From: Paracoccaceae bacterium | Lineage (GTDB): Bacteria > Pseudomonadota > Alphaproteobacteria > Rhodobacterales > Rhodobacteraceae | Assembly: GCA_003500165.1 (NCBI GenBank) | Contig: DNSZ01000303.1 | Span: 1 to 9,700 of the forward strand | Length of the DNA stretch: 9,700 bases | Direction: 5' to 3' | Shown: piece by piece, positions 6,146 to 9,700 of the stretch | Layout of the letters: each line of letters begins with the position of its first letter | Numbering within the stretch: position 1 is the first letter of the stretch | The notes under the pieces: generated by a model | What the model was told of the DNA's origin: nothing | What the model saw: only the letters and a program-made list of their open reading frames with translations | Database searches by the model: none | Position numbers and translations under genes: made by a program

Positions 6146-6439
6146 GCCCGCATGCCCGACCGCTGTGGAAAAGCTGTGGACAAGCCAGCGAGACCGAACC
6201 TGCCGGCCGTTGCTGCAGTGCAGCAGGATAGCGTCGGATCGCGACAGATTTCGGTCGCAATGCGACCTTCGCGATCGCGGTTTTGCAACATTTTTTCAGC
6301 GAGTTGTTCGCAGTTCCTGCCATGCTGCCGATGCATCGCGGCCATGCAAAAGCGGCGATTGTGCGGGCCGTTGGACGGGCCTAGCTGGAGGCTGTCGACG
6401 CAAACAAGACCGCAACCGCCAACAGAGAGGAGCCCGACC
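6146..6439. other. divergent intergenic region between ruvC and the DUF1127 gene
   Basis: No protein gene is credible here. Apart from the tandem repeat at 6162-6183, it holds several small palindromes: TGCTGCA-G-TGCAGCA at 6211-6225, GGTCGC-AAT-GCGACC at 6253-6267 and CGCGATCGCG at 6270-6279. An AT-rich patch with six T's follows at 6291-6296. The last palindrome plus T-run is shaped like a plus-strand terminator, but no plus-strand gene precedes it, unless a short RNA starts near 6180. For the DUF1127 gene the best promoter guess is TTGTGC (6359-6364), 17 bases, TAGCTG (6382-6387). The -10 is poor, so an alternative sigma factor or a more distant start is as likely. Confidence 0.35.
6162..6183. 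promoter_or_regulatory. tandem pair of DnaA-box-like sequences
   Basis: GCTGTGGAAAA (6162-6172) is followed directly by GCTGTGGACAA (6173-6183), a direct repeat of 11-base period with one difference. On the minus strand they contain TTTTCCACA and TTGTCCACA, each one base from the strict DnaA box TTATCCACA. One helical turn of spacing puts both on the same DNA face. They lie about 17 bases upstream of the proposed -35 of ruvC, so an activator or repressor site is possible. DnaA binding itself is an inference from similarity. Confidence 0.4.
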
Positions 6440-6625
6440 ATGGCCTTTTTCGAGACCACCCGGCCCGCCGCAGCGGGCGCCCGTTTCTTCGAACCCGTAC
6501 GGCATCTCGCGCACCGGGTGCGCGCGTGGAATGCCCGCCGCGAAACCCGCGCAGCGCTTTCCAGACTGTCCGATCACGAGCTCGACGATATCGGTCTGGT
6601 TCGGGGCGACATCGATACGCTCTGA
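6440..6625 (+). CDS. DUF1127 small basic protein
   Basis: A 61-residue, arginine-rich protein with a typical DUF1127 (YjiS-like) C-terminal half: RETRAALSRLSDHELDDIGL at 34-53, followed by VRGDID. The leading 30 residues are variable, as usual in the family. The start is fixed by a strong ribosome site, AGAGAGGAG (6424-6432), 7 bases before the ATG. DUF1127 proteins are abundant in alphaproteobacteria. A Rhodobacter sphaeroides member, CcaF1, is an RNA-binding protein acting in sRNA maturation and RNA turnover, and others affect phosphate or stress responses. Whether this one does the same is an inference. It stands alone, divergent from ruvC, and is followed closely by two hairpins. Its frame happens to stay open far upstream, antisense to the ruv operon, so an automatic caller could choose a grossly early start. 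Confidence 0.9.
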   Translation: MAFFETTRPAAAGARFFEPVRHLAHRVRAWNARRETRAALSRLSDHELDDIGLVRGDIDTL

Positions 6626-6631
6626 CCGCCC

Positions 6632-6664
6632 GTGTCGGCGTTCGCCACCGGGGATCGCTGACAC
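6632..6664 (+). other. hairpin just after the DUF1127 gene
   Basis: GTGTCGGCG (6632-6640) pairs with CGCTGACAC (6656-6664) over 9 bp including one G-U, around a 15-base loop. It begins 7 bases after the DUF1127 stop. No T-run follows, so it is more likely a 3'-end stabiliser or a processing or RNA-binding element than a terminator by itself. Confidence 0.4.
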
Positions 6665-6678
6665 AACCGACCCGATCG

Positions 6679-6706
6679 CGGGCCGCGCCCTGGCGTGGCC
6701 CGTTCT
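6679..6706 (+). terminator. probable terminator of the DUF1127 gene
   Basis: CGGGCCGCGC (6679-6688) pairs with GCGTGGCCCG (6693-6702) over 10 bp, with one G-U, around the 4-base loop CCTG. TTCT follows. Compact, GC-rich and with a short, imperfect T tail, it is the best intrinsic terminator candidate on this strand. Confidence 0.55.
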
Positions 6707-6753
6707 GCACGAACTGCCACTGAAAATGACCGTTGTCCTTCTCCCGCGCCCTT

Positions 6754-6815
6754 CCTCCCCCCCACCACCGATCTTGTCCTATCTCATTTGTAAGTTCGGT
6801 GGTTGGGTGGGGAGG
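6754..6815. repeat. long imperfect inverted repeat in convergent gap
   Basis: ACCACCGA (6764-6771) pairs perfectly with TCGGTGGT (6796-6803). Outward, CCTCCCCCCC pairs with GGG, GGGG and AGG once single T bulges at 6804 and 6808 are allowed, for 18 pairs in all around a 24-base AT-richer loop (6772-6795). It sits midway between the DUF1127 gene and the convergent helical-repeat gene. It could be a bidirectional terminator, part of a small RNA, or a small palindromic element. On the plus strand the left arm is a pyrimidine tract able to pair with Shine-Dalgarno sequences. Confidence 0.5.
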
Positions 6816-6827
6816 CGAACAGGCGGG

Positions 6828-6842
6828 ATGAGTCGCACTCAT
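6828..6842 (-). other. small hairpin downstream of the helical-repeat gene
   Basis: ATGAGT (6828-6833) and ACTCAT (6837-6842) form a perfect 6-bp stem with loop CGC. On the minus strand it starts 24 bases after the TAA at 6867. With no T-run and a weak stem, it may only assist 3'-end formation. Confidence 0.3.
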
Positions 6843-6866
6843 TGCAGTATGGCATTATGCGCCCGC

Positions 6867-8471
6867 TTATCGCCAGTCTGCAATTGTCACGGCGAGCGCG
6901 GTCAGGCTCCGACCATCCCGTGCACGCCAGGCCGCATAGGCCAGTTTGCGGCGACTTGACAGCTCAAGGCTCGGAGACTCGGTCTTGACAGCAAGGGCAT
7001 GGATGGCGGCCCAGAGGCGCACCGCATCGGGCCCGGATCGCGGGCTGTGCCGGCCGAGATCGCGCAGGCTGTCTTCTGCCCAGGAAGCCATGGCTGCATC
7101 GTCCGACGCCAGGGCGGCCATGGCAAGTCCCGCACGCAGTTCGTTCTGTTCGCGCCGGGTCAACGCCCTGGCCGCACAGTCGAGATAAGTCTCCACCGAT
7201 CCTGACGACAGAACGTCGGCGCGCGATATGTCCCAGCCATGGACCTCACCGACTGGGTGCAGCAGCCTACAGGCGGCCGCAACGTCGCCAAGATGCAGGC
7301 GTTCCACCGCGAGCTGTTGACGCGCCTCGGTATCCAGACCGGATCGCTCCCAGGCAACCGGTCCAAGATGGATACTGAAGCCAAATGCCCGGTCATCCCG
7401 TGGCAGCTGTGCCTCGGCCCGGTCCAGAAGGGCCGCAATGCGCTCCGCCGGTCCGCCCGCCAGACGCAAGGCACGCGCGGCATAGATCGACGGGTAGACG
7501 GGGAAGTAACCGGGCTCGGTCGCTGCGACCGCCACCACCCGTTCGGCCAATGCCCGGGCAAGCTCACCATGGCCCGACCGTTCTGCCAGCCCGACGATGG
7601 ATGTCATCTGCCAAAGATCGGGGTGCGGGTCATCACGAACGGCTGCGTCGAATGCCCCAGACAACCAGACAGTTGCGCGCGAATGCTGCGGCTCTGCTTC
7701 GGCCGCCCGGCGCAATGTGGCCCCCGTCGCATAGGCGACCGGCAGCGCTGCCATCACCTCCGCTGCGGGCAGCAGCTCGAACAGCTCCCGATCGACGCTT
7801 GCAAAGCGCGGCGCAGGCGGCACGGCGCGCAACAGCGAAAGCGCGTCCTCGCGGTCACCTGCCAACACCAGCAGGGTCGCCGCATCCATGGCATCGCCTG
7901 CCCGCTGCGCTGGATTGCCGCCAGCCCCGCGATCCATGACGATGGCCGCAAGGTTTCGCAGGTTCTCGCGGGTAGCATCTGGCAGGCCGGCGTTGCGCGC
8001 ATCAGCCGGCGAAAGCCCGTCCAGAAGGGCCCATCCGGCCCGCCTGATCAGCATCCGGTCCTCGATCGCATCGCCCGATGCGGGAACAGAGGCAATCGCG
8101 TCTGCCACCCTCTGTCCCGCCCGGATTGCGGTAAGCATATCCGCCTGCGCCCGCGCAAAAGCGACCCATTGGGCCGCGCCTGCCTCCGGGTCTGCGTGGC
8201 CGTCCCGCCGCAACGCGCGAACATAGAGCTGTTCTGCCAGTTCCCACTCACCAAGATGCACGAGATAATCGATTGTGGGCGTGGCACGCGAAACAGTCCC
8301 GTCCGACAGGATCAGCTCTGCGCCAAGCCGGGCAAGACACCGGGACGCTGGGTCTTCGATACAGGCGGGAGGCGCGGGCCCAACGCGCATGACCAGAATG
8401 CCCCCTGCGACGACGATGGCGAAGACGGTCGCAAGGCGCGGGCGGCATCGTTCAGAATGCTGCCGCCACAT
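6867..8471 (-). CDS. membrane-anchored helical-repeat (TPR-like) protein, unknown function
   Basis: I do not recognise this 534-residue protein as a named family. The basic N-terminus is followed by a hydrophobic segment at about 13-30 (ATVFAIVVAGGILVMRV), a signal anchor or uncleaved signal. The bulk is therefore probably periplasmic. Just after it, Cys37 and Cys45 (CIEDPASRC) could form a disulfide. The rest is almost wholly helical, with degenerate TPR/SEL1-like units, for example IDYLVHLGEWELAEQLYVRA (67-86), DAATLLVLAGDREDALSLLR (196-215), IVGLAERSGHGELARALAER (292-311) and WERSGLDTEARQQLAVERLH (374-393). No catalytic motif is visible. The ATG at 8471 is 3 bases past the prmA stop, with GGAG at 8 bases, so it is very probably translated from the prmA message. 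Two 60-base lines counted give 60-65% GC against 73% in prmA. A scaffold or envelope-assembly role is only a guess. Confidence 0.85.
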   Translation of the reverse strand: MWRQHSERCRPRLATVFAIVVAGGILVMRVGPAPPACIEDPASRCLARLGAELILSDGTVSRATPTIDYLVHLGEWELAEQLYVRALRRDGHADPEAGAAQWVAFARAQADMLTAIRAGQRVADAIASVPASGDAIEDRMLIRRAGWALLDGLSPADARNAGLPDATRENLRNLAAIVMDRGAGGNPAQRAGDAMDAATLLVLAGDREDALSLLRAVPPAPRFASVDRELFELLPAAEVMAALPVAYATGATLRRAAEAEPQHSRATVWLSGAFDAAVRDDPHPDLWQMTSIVGLAERSGHGELARALAERVVAVAATEPGYFPVYPSIYAARALRLAGGPAERIAALLDRAEAQLPRDDRAFGFSIHLGPVAWERSGLDTEARQQLAVERLHLGDVAAACRLLHPVGEVHGWDISRADVLSSGSVETYLDCAARALTRREQNELRAGLAMAALASDDAAMASWAEDSLRDLGRHSPRSGPDAVRLWAAIHALAVKTESPSLELSSRRKLAYAAWRARDGRSLTALAVTIADWR

Positions 8472-8474
8472 CGG

Positions 8475-9350
8475 TTACGCTCCGGCTCTCCGCAACGTCA
8501 GCACAGACCAATCCCCATGGTTGCGTTGCTCGATCAACACATACCCCACATCGCGATAAGCGGCGGCAGCAGCGTCCGCCTGCCCTGTCAGCAGTCCCGA
8601 CAGTACGGCCAGCCCGCCGGGCCGTTGCGCCGCCGCCATGTCGGGGGCAAGCGCGATCAGCGGCTCGAGCAGGATGTTCGCCAGAACGAGGCCGAAGGGC
8701 GCCGCGGCGTGCAGCGCGGGATGGTCCAGACCCGCCGCCTCGACGCAGGCGACGCGACCCGCCAGGCCGTTGGCGGCGATGTTGGCTGCCGCCGTCTCGA
8801 CCGCCACGGCGTCCATGTCCGAGGCGATGACCGGCCCCGCAAAGACATGCGCCGCGGCCATCGCCAGCACCCCGGTGCCGCAGCCGATATCGGCGATCGG
8901 CCCGGGATCGGTGCCGGCCGCGGCCAGCCGCTCGATCGCCAGCAGACAGCCCCGCGTGGTGCCGTGATGGCCGGTGCCGAACGCCATCGCCGCCTCGATC
9001 CGCAGCGGCACCGCGCCCGCCGGGACCTTGTCCGCATCATGCGCGCCATGCACGAAGAACCGCCCGGCGGCGACCGGCGCCAGATCGCGCCGGACCTTCG
9101 CCACCCAGTCGGTTTCCAGCAGTTCCGAGACGGTGAAATCGGCCGCCCCATGCGCCGCCGCCAGCAGCGCCAGCGCGATGCGGTCGGGCGCGGCGTCGAA
9201 ATAGGCGCCGACCTCCCAGCGGCCGCGGTCATCCTCGATCTCGAAACAGCCAATGGCAAGCGGTGCGGGGTCGAGCGCCTCGACCGCCTCGGCAAGCGCG
9301 CGCGCGGCGTCTTCGCCGGGCAGGGTCGTCAGGGCGGTCCATGTGGTCAT
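8475..9350 (-). CDS. prmA: ribosomal protein L11 methyltransferase PrmA
   Basis: Class I SAM-dependent methyltransferase that methylates ribosomal protein L11. It has 291 residues, usual for the family. The N-terminal substrate-binding domain (about 1-95) is followed by AMAFGTGHHGTTRGCL (121-136), SAM-binding motif I ADIGCGTGVLAMAAA (153-167), the acidic motif ASDMD (176-180) and LANILLEPL (223-231), the family's active-site loop. The ATG at 9350 gives the family N-terminus MTTWTALT. An upstream TTG at 9392 would add 14 unlike residues. The ribosome site is poor, and a hairpin sits just upstream. msrA lies 85 bases upstream on the same strand and the helical-repeat gene 3 bases downstream, so prmA may be the middle gene of one transcript. 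Confidence 0.94.
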   Translation of the reverse strand: MTTWTALTTLPGEDAARALAEAVEALDPAPLAIGCFEIEDDRGRWEVGAYFDAAPDRIALALLAAAHGAADFTVSELLETDWVAKVRRDLAPVAAGRFFVHGAHDADKVPAGAVPLRIEAAMAFGTGHHGTTRGCLLAIERLAAAGTDPGPIADIGCGTGVLAMAAAHVFAGPVIASDMDAVAVETAAANIAANGLAGRVACVEAAGLDHPALHAAAPFGLVLANILLEPLIALAPDMAAAQRPGGLAVLSGLLTGQADAAAAAYRDVGYVLIEQRNHGDWSVLTLRRAGA

Positions 9351-9356
9351 GGTGGC

Positions 9357-9373
9357 GGCGGGTAATCCCCGCC
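9357..9373 (-). other. hairpin just upstream of the prmA start
   Basis: GGCGGG (9357-9362) and CCCGCC (9368-9373) form a perfect 6-bp stem around 5 bases, ending 6 bases before the prmA ATG in the message. The only G-rich ribosome-binding-like sequence near the start lies inside it, so it could limit prmA translation. Equally it could be a weak terminator after msrA; there is no T-run. Confidence 0.35.
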
Positions 9374-9435
9374 CGGACGCGGCACAAGCCAAAGATCGCG
9401 GCGCGGTCCGGCTGGCGCCCGTCCGCGCCCCGGTA

Positions 9436-9700
9436 TCAGGCCGACACGCCCGCCGGGCAGCTCACGCCGGTGCCGCCCAGCCCGCAATAGCCGCCCGGGT
9501 TCTTCGACAGGTATTGCTGGTGATAGGCTTCGGCGAAATAGAAGGTCGGCGCCGGCGCGATTTCGGTCGTGATCGCGCCCAGACCGGCGGCCCGCAGCCG
9601 CGCGCCATAGGCCTCGGCGCTGGCCCGCGCCGCGGCGGCCTGTTTCGGCCCGAATGTGTAAAGCGCCGAGCGATACTGGGTGCCGACGTCGTTGCCCTGG
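9436..9700 (-). CDS. msrA: peptide methionine-(S)-S-oxide reductase MsrA, C-terminal part
   Basis: Repairs the S-epimer of methionine sulfoxide in oxidised proteins, regenerated by thioredoxin. Only the last 88 codons lie in the window; the N-terminal part with the GCFW catalytic cysteine is beyond the right edge. The visible part starts QGNDVGTQYRSALYTFGPKQ, the signature MsrA core that binds the methionine sulfoxide. It continues with FYFAEAYHQQYLSKNPGGYC and ends GLGGTGVSCPAGVSA. The two cysteines in that tail, 9 residues apart, match the recycling cysteines of MsrA enzymes. The TGA stop is at 9436-9438. It is 85 bases upstream of prmA on the same strand. Confidence 0.92.
   Translation of the reverse strand, partial: QGNDVGTQYRSALYTFGPKQAAAARASAEAYGARLRAAGLGAITTEIAPAPTFYFAEAYHQQYLSKNPGGYCGLGGTGVSCPAGVSA

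Noticed and set aside
6270..6296. palindrome plus T-run as an intrinsic terminator
   Set aside because: No plus-strand gene is visible upstream. The hairpin is a self-complementary 10-mer without a loop, 11 bases away from the T-run. Kept only as part of the intergenic description.
4064..6625. 853-codon open frame on the plus strand, antisense to the ruv operon
   Set aside because: It is opposite four well-supported genes and its composition (Arg, Pro, Ala, Gly rich) is that expected antisense to GC-rich codons. Only its last 61 codons, the DUF1127 gene with its own ribosome site, are real.
7239..9365. 708-codon open frame on the plus strand
   Set aside because: It is antisense to the helical-repeat gene and prmA; prmA is unmistakable. 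No domain is recognised, and the absence of stops is explained by high GC.
1..9700. CRISPR array, IS element, integrase or prophage
   Set aside because: No regularly spaced repeats, transposase or phage-type genes were seen on either strand.

Overview
The window reads as chromosomal DNA of a GC-rich alphaproteobacterium, most likely of the Rhodobacteraceae (Rhodobacter/Rhodovulum/roseobacter type). Support comes from hand-counted GC of about 72% in the housekeeping genes, the family resemblance of MtgA, QueG, RuvCAB and PrmA, a DUF1127 micro-protein gene, and a very GC-rich intergenic hairpin of a kind I recall from this group. No phage, IS element, CRISPR array or plasmid hallmark is visible.

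Layout. Positions 1-175 hold nothing I can assign. A tRNA-Leu(UAA) lies on the minus strand at 176-261. A plus-strand run follows: mtgA (peptidoglycan glycosyltransferase), a glutathione S-transferase-like gene, and queG (epoxyqueuosine reductase). The last two overlap by 4 bases. This run converges, across a strong hairpin, on a minus-strand operon at 3018-6084: ruvC, ruvA, a GIY-YIG nuclease-like gene, and ruvB. All four are spaced for translational coupling, with 4-base overlaps at ruvC/ruvA and nuclease/ruvB and a 3-base gap at ruvA/nuclease. A candidate sigma70-type promoter and a tandem pair of DnaA-box-like sequences lie upstream of ruvC.

A plus-strand DUF1127 gene (6440-6625) is divergent from ruvC. 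A hairpin-rich, pyrimidine-rich gap separates it from a convergent minus-strand operon: msrA (only the C-terminal part is in the window), prmA, and a 534-residue membrane-anchored helical-repeat protein that I cannot name, starting 3 bases after prmA.

The point of most interest is the GIY-YIG gene inside ruvCAB. RuvA, RuvB and RuvC migrate and resolve Holliday junctions. A second predicted nuclease of lower GC content, translated from the same message between RuvA and RuvB, suggests either a junction- or branch-processing partner or a selfish/defensive gene parked in a repair operon. The helical-repeat protein and the DUF1127 region also have lower GC than their neighbours. Together these mark two patches of accessory character in an otherwise core region.
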